Assembly (NCBI GenBank): GCA_025331125.1
Contig: JAOALB010000008.1
Span: forward strand, 186,001 to 250,000
Length of the DNA: 64,000 nt
Reading direction: 5' to 3'
DNA from: Mycogone perniciosa
Lineage: Eukaryota; Ascomycota; Sordariomycetes; Hypocreales; Hypocreaceae
Below the pieces are notes generated by a model. That model saw only the letters and a list, made by a program, of their open reading frames with translations. It did not search any database and was not told the DNA's origin. The position numbers were made by a program, and so were the translations under genes. Below, in pieces: positions 48,134 through 59,100 of the stretch; the stretch's first letter is position 1; every line of letters starts with the position of its first letter.

Positions 48134-48491
48134 TTACCCTGCCAGGTTACCTCCTCCCACTTGTTCCTGGTGCACCTCGAGGGTATCGCCGTCGGCCATT
48201 TCAAGCTGAGAAGAACGTGAGCGTTAGTAAAGAAGATGCCTGACTGAATCGGGTACTGGATTGACGTACTGCATCCGGAGTGTCCGTCGGTTGAACTCGC
48301 GTGCCGTCGAACAAGAAGCGCACGGAGGTTAGAGATTTGCCTTGTCGATCGCAGAAGGCGTTCATCAACTTCTCGAGTTTTGTGCTCCGCTTGATCTTGA
48401 AGAAGACCTCGTTATTGTTGTCGGTGACTTTGATGTTCAAGTGCTCGACGTTGGCAGGAGCGTCTTGACCGGCATCATTCTCTGTAGACAT
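48134..48491 (-). CDS. SMT3: SUMO (Smt3/Pmt3), ubiquitin-like modifier
   Basis: Two exons on the minus strand, 48491-48270 and 48205-48134, give 97 residues. SUMO is conjugated to lysines through an E1-E2-E3 cascade and removed by Ulp proteases. The acidic flexible N-terminus (MSTENDAGQDAP) is followed by the beta-grasp domain with HLNIKVTDNNNEVFFKIKRST, VRFLFDGTRV and, after the intron, LEMADGDTLEVHQEQVGGG. The precursor extends past the diglycine as GNLAG, so processing by a Ulp-type protease should expose a C-terminal GG; because three glycines are adjacent, which pair becomes the terminus follows from alignment with EQxGG of other SUMOs. The start was chosen at 48491 because upstream in-frame codons lack family resemblance. 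Divergent from CMC4. Confidence 0.96.
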
Positions 48492-49062
48492 GGCGGGCTT
48501 ATTGAACCGCTGGGGTTGTTTCGAAAGGGAGAGAGGTTTCGGGCGATCGATCGCGGGTTGTAGGGGTAGGGGGCGTTGTTTGTTGGGAGCGCGCGTGAAC
48601 GAGATGGATGGGATGTTTGGTTCGGCGATGCGAATAAAGGCGACAGACAAAAAGAGGCGGGACGACGGCGGCCGAATGGCTAGGTGAGGAGCATGGCTTC
48701 TGATTGGTTGGTTGAGTTTCCAGCAGGCTCCATGGAGCCTTCACTCACCAGTCAGAGCGCAGGTATCAGCGCTCTCTGTGCCCCCTGTGGGCCGCCGGAG
48801 CTGCAGCTCCCAGTGAATTCCAGTCCCTGCAGCAGCCCGGAGTTCAGGTTACCTATGTCTGACATGACATCAACAACATAGAACCCAGCCAGCAAAAAAA
48901 AAAAAAAAAACATCTGGGGGCGTGATGTTACCCTGTAAATATCATCATTCCAACTTGGATCATCATCAGGATACATAAGTATTGCTGGACGCGCTGTCTT
49001 CTTAGATTTAAATCCATTGTGGCCCAGTCATTTGCTTTTGGTCACTGAAATATTATTCTACA
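48492..49062. promoter_or_regulatory. Divergent SUMO/CMC4 promoter region
   Basis: 571 bases between the two starts. Contains a 17-base poly-A run at 48894-48910, which may act as a nucleosome-excluding tract, and no gene. Confidence 0.5.
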
Positions 49063-49481
49063 ATGGTCTGTTCCCTGATGGGTTACTTGTTGTTCAGCAT
49101 GACTTATTGACCAATTACTGCAGCCTTCTTCTCCTCGGGACGATGTAAATGCTCGTCCGCCCTGCCACCCACGAGCAGTGAGTTGTCACGAGCATTGGCA
49201 GCTGAAAGAAATAACTGACAAGACATTCCCCCAAATCAGTGCTCGATTCAGGGTAAGCCGCAAAGTGAGATCAATCCGACAAGACACTCAGTGTTGACCA
49301 AGCCACAGACTGTCTCACTAGAAACAACTACAATGAGGCCAGATGCCAAAATGCCATCAGGGCACTCTACGAATGTTGCGAGACTTTTTACCAACGCTAC
49401 GGCGATGAAGCGACGTCTCCAAGCTGCCCGACGCCCAAGCTGCTGCGCTTGAAGATTCAGCAGCAGAAAGATGGGAAGTAG
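49063..49481 (+). CDS. CMC4: Cmc4, small twin CX9C mitochondrial protein; 13-nt exon
   Basis: Modelled as four coding exons, 49063-49065 (ATG alone), 49124-49177, 49240-49252 and 49309-49481, giving 80 residues. Cmc4 is an intermembrane-space twin CX9C protein imported by Mia40; its precise role is not settled. The first CX9C (C15-C25) runs CHPRACSIQDC. Its second half depends on the 13-base exon TGCTCGATTCAGG, flanked by CAG and GTAAGC. The second CX9C is CQNAIRALYEC (C36-C46), then C47 and the family ending CPTPKLLRLKIQQQ. The start is the least certain part: the frame upstream of 49124 reaches a stop with no ATG, and ATG at 49063 followed by a weak GTCTGT donor gives the right phase. No uninterrupted frame reveals this gene, so it is easily missed. 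Confidence 0.85.
49240..49252 (+). other. 13-nucleotide microexon of CMC4
   Basis: Supplies residues CSIQ and the first base of the Asp codon. Without it the first CX9C motif is lost and the frame shifts. Splice signals on both sides are canonical (ATCAG before, GTAAGC after). Confidence 0.8.
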
Positions 49482-50177
49482 GGACAGCTCATTATCTAGA
49501 CAGATATGTGAATGGTGGGTAGAATGTGCGCTCATCGTATGGTATGTCAACCAGTACAGAGAAAATCAAGGCAACTTTTTGAGGAGCGCAGCTTTTTCTA
49601 GGCGATCATTGAGCACGCATGAGATCCTCAAGGGACCTGAACAAGCATCGAAGGGTCTTGTTCCGAGACTCTAATATGAATGCCGATGACATTATTGAAG
49701 AAGAAGAGAAAAAGAGAAAGGCTTTGCCGAGAAAAAGTTGGGAATAAATCAATGTTGGAGCCACTCGGTTTGTTGCATATTGCAGTATCGAATTCTTCTG
49801 CAGTTAAGTGTGGGTCTGCGCGCCTAGAACTTGGCGCTAGCGTCTAGCTGCTCGTGAAGGACCTCAACCGCGCCGTTGAAGCACCAAAACACTGGTGAAC
49901 CCGCGAACACAGTCAGAATCACGGCTTTTGGGCAAACGCCAACGCTACGCCCGCCGTCGTAGGAGACACACCCATCGGATAATCCATTGCGAATTACTTT
50001 GGGGAATGCGGACAGCCTGAAAGTCTCGAGATTTAGTACCTGGACGGCAGCCAGGCCTGTTCGGCTCGCCTCATCAACCCTTGTGCGCAGCAAGCTTGAT
50101 ATGATATCCAGATCAACACGACTCCAAAATCTTTCGAATTCATAAAAGACCCCGAAGCTTCTATTTTTTTGCGCGAC
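49482..50177. other. Spacer between CMC4 and NUP107, with an open minus-strand frame
   Basis: An AG-rich tract lies near 49697-49720. From 49824 a minus-strand frame is open to beyond 50177 and reads protein-like (for example AVQVLNLETFRL, AVILTVFAGSPVFWCF). It has no in-frame ATG before it enters the antisense of NUP107 exon 1, and I recognise no family. It is listed separately at low confidence. Confidence 0.45.
49824..50093 (-). CDS. Unexplained minus-strand open frame (doubtful)
   Basis: About 90 codons from a TTG at 50093, or longer if the upstream open codons count, ending TAG at 49824. The composition is balanced, with alternating hydrophobic segments unlike most chance frames, but there is no ATG start, no recognised domain and no clear splice acceptor. 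It could be a gene remnant, an exon of an unseen minus-strand transcript overlapping the NUP107 start, or chance. Reported so that a database search can settle it. Confidence 0.25.
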   Translation of the reverse strand: MLRTRVDEASRTGLAAVQVLNLETFRLSAFPKVIRNGLSDGCVSYDGGRSVGVCPKAVILTVFAGSPVFWCFNGAVEVLHEQLDASAKF

Positions 50178-53126
50178 ATGGAGACCAGCGTCGAGCGGGA
50201 CGAGGTCTTGATCGACATCGTGGCTGGGCCCGAGGTGGAAGAATTTGCCAACGCCCTCGACAACTGCCTTTCGCCCTTTCTCAGTCCAGCCGACAAAAGA
50301 GCCCGAATACTTGATCTACCGCGGAAGTACTACGAAAATGCGACAAGACGACTACAGCTGGCACGGCCAAAACGGCATCGCAATAGCCCCGACGATGTCG
50401 ATATGGACGTGGATGACGCCGAGTTTGTCCATGGGGACGCTTCTTCCGCAGACGCCGAGGAGATAAAACGCATCGAGAAAGAAGTTCAAACATGGGACCT
50501 AATTCGACGACTCCTCCCATTAAGATATGCGGCCCCAGGATCGAGTTCTTTCGATGATCGACCCATCACGACCGCCGACCCAGCGCAGTCCGATTTGTTG
50601 CACGAGTTTCTCCAGACAGACACAGTGGCCCAGGAGCGTCACGCTGTTCTTCAATGGCTCCAGAACAATGCGGCATCGGGTCCGGATATCGATGAGTTGG
50701 CGCGAGACCTCCTACACCAAGCCGACAGAGGCGATATTATCGCCCATGGCTGGCTTCACACCCGTTCGACCATTAAGCTTAGGAAGAGCATGACTGCATG
50801 GCCCCACCTGCTGGATCGCCAGCAGCCAAGCATCATGCACTCGCACCTGAACACGGATGGTGCGCCACTCGTCACTCAATTGGATCCCGATGCTGGTACT
50901 CGACAAGGCAGGAAGCTTGAACCCACAGACGAGTACTTTGAGCGGGCTATTTGGCTGGGCTGCTTCGAGCACCTCCGCCGAGGCAGCAGCCTGGAGGTCT
51001 TGCGCGACTGGTGTAATGAGCGTACCGAAATGTGGCGGGCTATTTCCATGTCTGCCTTGCTTCTCCCGGTGGACGACAAAGCTACTGCTGAGGATCCAAG
51101 TCCTGCGTCACTTGCTCTTTGGAGGCGCATGTGCTTTTCTCTGGCTCGGCAGGGCGGCTCCGATACATATGAGCGTGCTGTATACGGTGTGTTGTCCGGA
51201 GATATCAGCAGTGTCGAGAAGGTCGCTAAACGATGGGACGACTTCCTCTTCGCTAATTATAATGCCCTTTTGCGGACCCAGTTCGATGCATTCGTATTGG
51301 GTCGATGTCCGTCAAATACCGCCTCCACCTTAACGCAGTCATTCTCTTCATTCGATGCCGTCCAGTTCCTTGGTGACCAGGACGGTGTCGAGAGAAGACT
51401 TATTCGCTCGCTGGAATCACTGGACAAAATTCAAGATGAGGCAACGGAGCCGAGCAAAGCGCTTCAGGCTGCCTTCATCGCCAAGGATATCGAACGGCAT
51501 CTGTACGAACAAGGGCTCGTTATGACGGAACATGCGAACGAAACAAACCAATCTGTACTCCTCCCAAGTCCTGGGTTTGTTGACCCTGCCATCGTGAAGA
51601 ACAAATACTTTAATCTGAGCCAGCACGATGGACTTCGAATAATATCCCACGTCTATTTACTCACCGTCTTGATGGAGAAGCTTGATTCTAGTGATGGAAG
51701 AACTACGAATCACCAAACAAATGCTCGCTGGTCCTTCTCTCAGGGCAGCATCCTGGCAGGATATACTGATTACTTGCGTCGCGCCGGCCTTCAGGAACTG
51801 ATACCACTATACTGCTCAATACTAGAAACACCAAGGCAATACGAGGTTCTCGGCTGGAATTTGATTCATGAAGAAGACCCCGAGCAGCGCCTATTACAGC
51901 TGAAGCTAGTCAAGAAAGCCGGCATAGATGTTTTAAAGTTTGTGGACCAGCAGGCCTGGCTTTTCTATGAGAGACTTGGCGACAAGAAAGCTGCACAGGC
52001 TGTGTTCAGCATCATCAAGGATGGACCTCCAACAGTACGACTGGGAAGAAGCATCAGAGCAGACTTTTTCGGGGATGAGGATGGTGCTGTTGAGATCGAT
52101 CATGAGCATGCTATCCGGTCATTAGAGTGGCTCCTCATGGTGGAAGGAATGTGGGCAAAAGTACTCTTAATGGGTACCAAGGTTTACAAGTTCTTCCTCA
52201 GTAAGTCGCCAAAGGCTTGGTCATATGACGTCTGTAGAATCAATTACTGATGTTTGGTAACAGGGTATACGCATCTTAATGCAGCACGCCGGCTCATGAA
52301 CAGAGTACCGTTTGATAAGATATTACAAGGCGCGATGGGGCAAGATGAGGCGGAGGAAGTGTGGTACGACGACATCGAATTCTGGGCTCAGTTGCTTGAA
52401 CGAAGCGGGGTCCGGGATGTAAGCCCTGGACAGGTGTTAGCGGATGCGCGCAACTTCCGTGGGCTCGAATCTCTCGTCAAGGCTCTGGACAACTTGGAGA
52501 CGATCGCTTCAATGATGGTGCTCTCCACGGAGTATGTAGAACGTGTTCTGCAAGACAAGATACACTGGCTAACTGGCATAGACTACCATCTCACGGAGAC
52601 CGCGAATTTTGGAGCGGGGTGGCTCCTTCGATTAAGAAAACAAAGGAGCTCATGCCGCCTCTATTAAAGGGATGGTTGATCCCGGGAATTGAAGGTATGT
52701 TTGACACACTTATATATACCTACGTTGGGTGTTGGTGGATAGCCGCTAATGACACTATAAGCAGGGGGCGATAAAGAACTGCAAGAATTGCGACTGGCAT
52801 ACTTGCCAGAGACGACTCTCGCCTATATCAGCGCATTGCATTTCGCCGGAACTGGCTTATCACGGGACAACCTGCTGGAGTGCATGGAGTTGGCAGCAAA
52901 GGTCGCGGAACGCAACTCGGATCTGACAGATGTCTTTGTCAAGTCTGGACGTATGACGGAGCTCGTCGAAGCTTTCGCAGCATGCAGCAAGGCTCTGGCT
53001 GTTTCAACCGGGGACAAGAGATCAACTGGTTCCAGTAGCAAGAAACTGCGGGAGATGGGATGGTCGCGGGACCTCTGGTCTGTGAAGTCAGCGGGGGGTG
53101 ATGCAAGCGTGTGTGGACCTACATAG
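50178..53126 (+). CDS. NUP107: Nucleoporin Nup107/Nup84 of the Y complex
   Basis: Four exons, 50178-52200, 52264-52531, 52582-52694 and 52765-53126, give 921 residues. Nup84/Nup107 is an all-helical scaffold protein at the base of the nuclear-pore Y complex, binding Nup133 through its C-terminus and Nup96/145C through its N-terminus. Recognisable stretches are WDLIRRLLPLRY, YFERAIWLGCFEHLRRG, EVLRDWCNERTEMWRA, YTDYLRRAGLQELIPLYCSIL, RYTHLNAARRLMNRVPFDKI and, in the last exon, TLAYISALHFAGTGLSRDN. The second intron (52532-52581) interrupts the conserved segment after VLSTE; reading through it produces an unrelated tail with a stop at 52667, so splicing there matters for the C-terminal Nup133-binding part. 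The start is the first in-frame Met after a T-rich run. Confidence 0.93.
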
Positions 53127-53583
53127 GAACACCGCCCTACTGCTCTGTAGCATGTATGATTTTCGGTCAAGTTGGGGTTAATAGGCTATGGATCTAGGTG
53201 TTTGTATGGTATTGAGAATTGGAGAGAGGAAACAGCAAGCATCGGCGTATACACTCGCACACGCACACAAGCAACTAGAGCACGCTCAGTTAAAGCACGT
53301 CAGGTTCTTCTGTTTGCTCTGTCTATGGTGGTTGATAAAATAGACATCATACGTATATAATCAACTATGTACTTCGTGGTATTATACTACTAATAGTATT
53401 GAACGACATGGGAGCTCTCTTATTAATAGCAGATAGTTCATTTACGTATTCGGGGGTACGTACTCATCGCATCGGATGTCATCCCCCCACTCAGCCGGCA
53501 TAGCAGCCCCACAACTGACGACAGCTCGCTCCGAAGCTCTCCTTCGCGCCTTTGTAGCCTTTATTCCTTCGTCAACACACATC
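53127..53583. other. Intergenic region, NUP107 to VPS37
   Basis: No gene seen. A TACTTCGTGGTATTATACTA-like variant of the dispersed repeat occurs near 53366-53390, and CA-rich repeats near 53250-53275. The frame of VPS37 is open upstream to 53476, but the ATG at 53584 is preferred. Confidence 0.45.
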
Positions 53584-54463
53584 ATGGCGAGTTTCACACC
53601 CGAGGCACATGCCTCAACGCTTCCAATATTACCTCCAAAACCCAGCAGCCAGGAAACTTCACGCATAGGCACGCCTGCATCTGGACCCGTGCCGCCCCCG
53701 GCTCCTCCGTCTGTGGAGGCCGGGCAGTACCGCGGACAGGTCCGTAGTCCGGGAGTCGGAGGAGCAGCTCGTACGGGACCGACACCGCCTTTACCTCCAC
53801 CGGCAACGGCGAGGGCTGCGCCTATACCAGACCCAGGAGATCAGTGGCTGCCGCACGTGCTACAAGATAAATCGTGAGTCTCTCCCTCTCCCTCTCTCCT
53901 TTCCATCGTACATGATAGGAGAAGAGACACTCCATACTGACAACAAGAATCACAGAAAGCAAGACCTTGCCGACATCCTCGCTAGCCCAGGTCTCCTAGG
54001 CGCTCTCACCAACTCCCCCGCCTCCATCCACCCCTCCCTCCTCACCTCCCACCAGGAACTCCAATCCACACTCTCTGAAAACATCGACCTAGCCGCCCAA
54101 CTCGCCGATCTCGAATCGCGTCTCGCCCACCAGCGCTCTACGACCCAAGCCCAGCTTCTGTCCATGCACGCGCTCGAGCGCCAGTGGCGCCAGAAGCAGT
54201 CCGACATGGACCTCGCGCTCGCGCGCTTCTCCCCCGCGGCGCTGTACCAGCTGCTCAGCCAGAGCGTGCAGGAGCAGGCCCTCATGTGTCAGGCTATGGA
54301 GGAGAGTTTCCTTGATAGGGATGACGTTGATGGCGGGGCGCCGACGTCTGAGCGGGAGGCGGCGGAGTGGATTCGCAAGTATAGGGAGGCCAAGGTGCAG
54401 TATTATTTGCGCCAGGAGCGTAAGGAGAGATGGGATGAGGGGCGTGTCGGGGGCTGGAGGTAA
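53584..54463 (+). CDS. VPS37: Vps37-like ESCRT-I subunit (Mod(r) domain)
   Basis: Two exons, 53584-53873 and 53956-54463, give 265 residues. Vps37 joins Vps23, Vps28 and Mvb12 in ESCRT-I, which sorts ubiquitinated cargo at endosomes. The first 95 residues are Pro/Ser/Ala-rich (PPPAPPS, PLPPPATAR). The second exon is the Mod(r) helical domain: SHQELQSTLSENIDLAAQL, ESRLAHQRSTTQAQLLSM, ALERQW, the conserved FSPAALYQLLSQSVQEQ, and SEREAAEWIRKYREAKVQYYLRQERKERW. The C-terminal block is high in charged residues and ends GRVGGWR. Strong family match; the N-terminus differs between species as usual. Confidence 0.9.
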
Positions 54464-55023
54464 CTTTCTTGCTTGGAAGGTGTGTAAACAGACTGAGGTA
54501 TACTTCGTATAAATGAGAAATGATAATACCCCACGGCTGCCATCTAGATATAGATCAACTGGCCACCGATGGGGCAAGTTTGATATCCAAAACACTACTG
54601 TCGGTGAAGAGGATCGATCTTAGGGGGTCTGATTAATGCTTGTTGTACTATAATACTCTGTACTCACATACACTACACTACGTGCAGGGTTTTTTCTTCT
54701 TCTTTTGAGTTTCCTTTCATAAGTATAACGTCCTCTTTTGTAAGGACCTTTATTGTTACACTTGGCGCTGATATTCATCAACCACATGTCTTCTACAAGG
54801 CAAGTCAAGTCAGATCTTGTTATCAGGCTCTATGTGCTTTATACAACAGCCGGGAGATAATGCATGCGCTCTAAAAAAAAACAGACGGGCAATCTTGCAA
54901 TGATTGGCCGCAGAGACTCCACAAGTCTCAACAAATGATGCGTTCATGGGTATCATGCTATAAATGGGACGACAGGCCATGCCATGCTAGAACTGCTTCT
55001 AAGATGTGAGGAGAGCTTCCCCG
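54464..55023. other. Convergent 3' intergenic region
   Basis: Between VPS37 and the minus-strand gene. An A-rich tract occurs at 54873-54881. No gene seen. Confidence 0.45.
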
Positions 55024-56132
55024 TCAGGGCCCTATCCCCAATGCACTAAAAGGGCTCTTCTTCATGTCTGGACTTCGGGGACTGATGGGCATAGCAAAGA
55101 GGTCGTCGTCATCTTGCAATTCGGGCAGCTGGGGAATTATATCGCCTTGGAGAGCGGCATTTAGAGATATGGGGCCGGTAACACTGCCTCGAGAAATTGC
55201 TGAAAATGACGAGACAGCAACATCACCGATCAGTGGCGACAATGTATGCGACTGACTATTAAGGCCGGTAAATGTGTTTGCTGTTCAATGGGTTAGCTTA
55301 CGTGTGCGGCTGATCTTCTTGGGAATGACGTGCCTGTTGGGCTTGGGACCAAGTCTGCTGGAGATGTAGCCAGACGCAGGCCTTTGAGTTTATCCCCCAG
55401 ACGTCCAGCGAGAGGTGGCCGTGTCGTCATGGGCGCTGGCGTTGCAGGAGCGGGGGCACGCAGGAAATTGTCCACAATCCATTGCTTCTCCGCCAGGGCC
55501 ATCTCGAGACCAACACTCTCCGCATTTGTCCTCAACTCAGCTGCCATCTCACGCTCCAGCTCGATCAGGCGCTTCTTGGCCCAGATGGTATGCAAGACGC
55601 CGCGGGGGCCCGATTCTGCATCGAATCGCTCCGGGAAGATAGCCGGTAGGGGCCTGAGGACGAGACTGGGACGGCCGGGGCGGGCAACGGTAACAGTTGC
55701 CGGAACCGGCGCTTCGGGGGGAAGCAGGAAGTAGGCCCGACGACGGGTGCCATCTTCATCGGTATCTCTGGCTGGGAGGAACGTTGACTTTCCAGGCCAC
55801 GAGACTTCCCAGACAGCAGCCTCGGCGACCGGGCTGACTGGGGCGTTATGTGATGCTGATGCTGATGCTATGGGTTGAGACCCAGGTTTGCTGTCGGCGT
55901 CGTTTTCGGACACAGTGGGGGCAGTGGCGGCGCCCGGATACCACTCGACCATCAAAATCTTGGTTCCATGGTCGCTGAACTCGAATCGGGCCAGATGTGA
56001 AGCAGCGATCGGGGCATCAGTGGCCTGAGGAGGCTTCGTAAAGACATCTGTCACGATGCGAGCGCTGTCAGCCGTCGCAGGGCCCGTTTCAGCACTAGAT
56101 GCTGACCGAGGAGGCTCCGAAGATGGGTCCAT
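55024..56132 (-). CDS. Conserved fungal protein of unknown function
   Basis: Two exons on the minus strand, 56132-55302 and 55251-55024, give 352 residues. The N-terminal globular part has SHLARFEFSDHGTKILMVEW, then WEVSWPGKSTFLPARDTDEDG and RRAYFLLPPEAPVPATVTV, a pattern suggesting a beta-rich fold. A helical conserved block follows: GVLHTIWAKKRLIELEREM...ESVGLEMALAEKQWIVDNF. The C-terminus is Pro/Ser-rich with an acidic LPELQDDDDLFAMP. I recognise the sequence style from uncharacterised proteins of filamentous ascomycetes but can assign no role. The acceptor at TCAG before 55251 keeps the frame; the earlier AG three bases upstream does not fit phase. Confidence 0.78.
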
Positions 56133-59100
56133 GGTCAGAAGTGAGAGGCGATGGACGAGCGGGAAATCCAGCTAGGTAGCGTCCGCCTGTCCAGGGTCGG
56201 TAGTATTCGGTGAAAGCGTCGGAGTCTTTTTGCTAGGGCTGTGGTGAAGATAACATTGTCAGGGATGGATTCTTACCTGGAGGAGGAGGTTAATGGAAGA
56301 GACAAATGACAGACTTTCGCTGGACATGATTGGAGAGGGGTTGCTTCAAGCCACGCGGAGCTTCGTGTGGGCTTGACATGCCACACCACCTTTTTCCCCA
56401 TCATTTTCGTGTTGGACACGGCGCCAAAAAAGAAAATAAAAAAAATAAGCCGAGAATCTTGGCTGTCCATTCATACGAAGTATTTTATCATGATAAAATA
56501 CGGTACGATTCGTTCCGGGTTAGTGTGAAAACCGGTTGCTCGGTGTAATCTCCCCGTAGGTACGACATGATGATTAATAAAACAACTCAGATATGGCACG
56601 GAACAATCTGCAGGGTAATGCTGCTTGTCTTTCCGTACCCAGGAAAATCGCTCCTTTAAATAAGGAAACACCTGCGATTATTATTACTGTGCTCCTACGA
56701 GTAGGTATGTCTAATGGCTTAGATGCCATGCAATGCTGCTTCTTCAATTCCCATCTCATCTTGATAAATGACTATCACGTTCATTCCCGAGGGGCCAAAT
56801 GTACTCCGTACTCCGTACAGTCATCCCCAATCACCGCTCGTGTTATGCAAGCCATGAGGAACCATCATACCATGCATGTGCTGCTGCGAATGACAAGGTG
56901 CACTTGAGGCAATTTTTATTGGACTTGCGCCCGTCTGGAAACAAATCGGATGATGATACGAGCGAGGGCTTTGAAACGCAAGCGTCCAAGCAAATACCTT
57001 AATACTACTACATACATACAACTCTAGGATTGAGCCCTACCCTGTGTATTATCTATGTATTGGAGGGTTGCATCTACTCGTAGTGTCATCATTCCGTACA
57101 TTAAATACTATAAATAGCACTTTTAAGAGGGGCCCCAAGATTCATCACCAACATGCATATTGTCGACACCATCGTCTATCATAATACTTGGGCACTCGTA
57201 TTTGCTTACATAGTCCGGCATACAGTCCTGATATGGCATAGGCCCCTCTCCCTCCATCCATGGCAAATCTCGGACGAATCAGTATTGAAGGCATAATCTC
57301 CGGCCGAATGGGGTGACTTTTCTCACTCTCTCTTGTTTACTCGTACGAGTGCTCGTACTCGTAAGAATGGATTACGGAGGATTGGTAGTAGTACTACTAT
57401 TATTCTCGAGCTGTATGCAAATAGGCTGAAAACGGTCTTCAGGTTATGCTTAACCCTAATGTCATTCATACGACATACGACGTATTACAAAGTACTCTAT
57501 CTATAAACGAAGCATCAGCGGGTCTCTCCGCCCTTACTGCATTATTACATAATACCTCTAGTATGAGACACCTTGGAAAGCAAGCCTCGGGCAAAAGAAT
57601 GGACCGAGACACGCCTTCTGGGGACGTGGCCAAGTGGCTTCACCTCCGGCCTTCATGCGGCGCCGGGTAATATTTCCGACAGGTTGTGTGGCATGCTGCA
57701 GGGCATCCGACCTCTTATCGTATTTGCTAACGGAGTAGCACCGAGCACTCCATCCTACATACGAGTACTCCGTATGGATGCACGGATGGTAGTAGTAGTA
57801 TGTATGTACTCTTACTAGTACTCCGTACTTGGTACATGTGATTTGTGGTCCCTGGGAGTCTGAAGACTCGTAGCTGATTCCTTCGGCTTTCATGTGGATA
57901 CGAAGTACTACTACATCGTAGTAATAGTAGTAGTATTCGTATCTCGGCCGAACTTTTGGCCTCAACGGGTCCGGTAGTAATAATAGTAGTATTCCTTTCA
58001 GTGCCCATATGCCGATGGGTATTTCTGTCGTATAAGAATGAACTACCAAGTACAATTATTGTGGAAACAGGTGGTATCGATTTGCTTGTCCTGTACGACG
58101 AAGTAGTAGTACTTCGTACCCGCAGATCATGGAGCTCTCTCTGAAACATCAAAAGCCATCTCATTTCTCTCGACATCACTACACGCCTAGGAGAGGCTGG
58201 AAAACGCCACGTCACGCGATAATACTACGAGTACGGAGTAGTGTAGTTGTGCGAGTCACCTCGAGGTGTCTTCTTTGTGGATGAGAGAGGCATGGAATCA
58301 GATGTTGGGTCAAGCATTAGTAACAACATTGTCTATTACAATTGCCGAAATAAAACCTGGCTTGACGCCTCGGCCTTAGTACAACCCTCTAGGGAGCTAA
58401 GAACCACGGCATTCTTTAAGCTTGTAACCCAACTCCCGTCATGTTATGCCTGGTATCAAGGAAGAACCAAGTCGAGCCAGCTTCTTAAGACTGGCCAGTA
58501 ATTTGTCCACTCTCTGACCATTCTCCATTTATAAGAGGAGCTATAGCAACGTTACCTGCCTACTACATGTATGTTCCCCATCTCAGCGTACCTATGCATT
58601 GGAATGGTTGTACTCGAGCTAGGTAGTATCGTGCAGTTCGTCGAGAAACACGGAGTGGTGCCTTGTCAATGTTAGTAGTTTTTGATTTTAGTTTTTGATC
58701 CTCCGTACGTAAACTTCGAACTTAACGGCTGAGTCAAGTTTAGTGTCATTCTCTACTAATGTTCTTCGAGTGGTTGCTGCTGATTTCTCAAACAGGGCTG
58801 ATTCGGGATATGTTTGGGGGGTCAAACAACTTTCAAGATCTACGAGTAACGGCACATCTGCCAACACTTCAGCCACGGCAAGGTACGTGCTGCATCCTCA
58901 TTCGACAGACTTGATATTTGGAAGAAATTGGAGCTGCTCCGATTCGACACAGGCCAGCCGAGGTGAAGCCCCTGCTTGATTGCTTAAAAAAAACATGGGG
59001 GAAGCCGATCATTTTAGATAACGGATCGCCACGGACTACAATCCTCCGGAGGCCGGACATAAGCAAACCTTTCTCCGTCAGTACTCCGTAGTTACTCCGT

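Noticed and set aside
48201..48650. Longer SUMO precursor starting at 48650
   Set aside because: The extra N-terminal residues have no counterpart in SUMO and would cover the promoter; ATG 48491 gives the canonical start.
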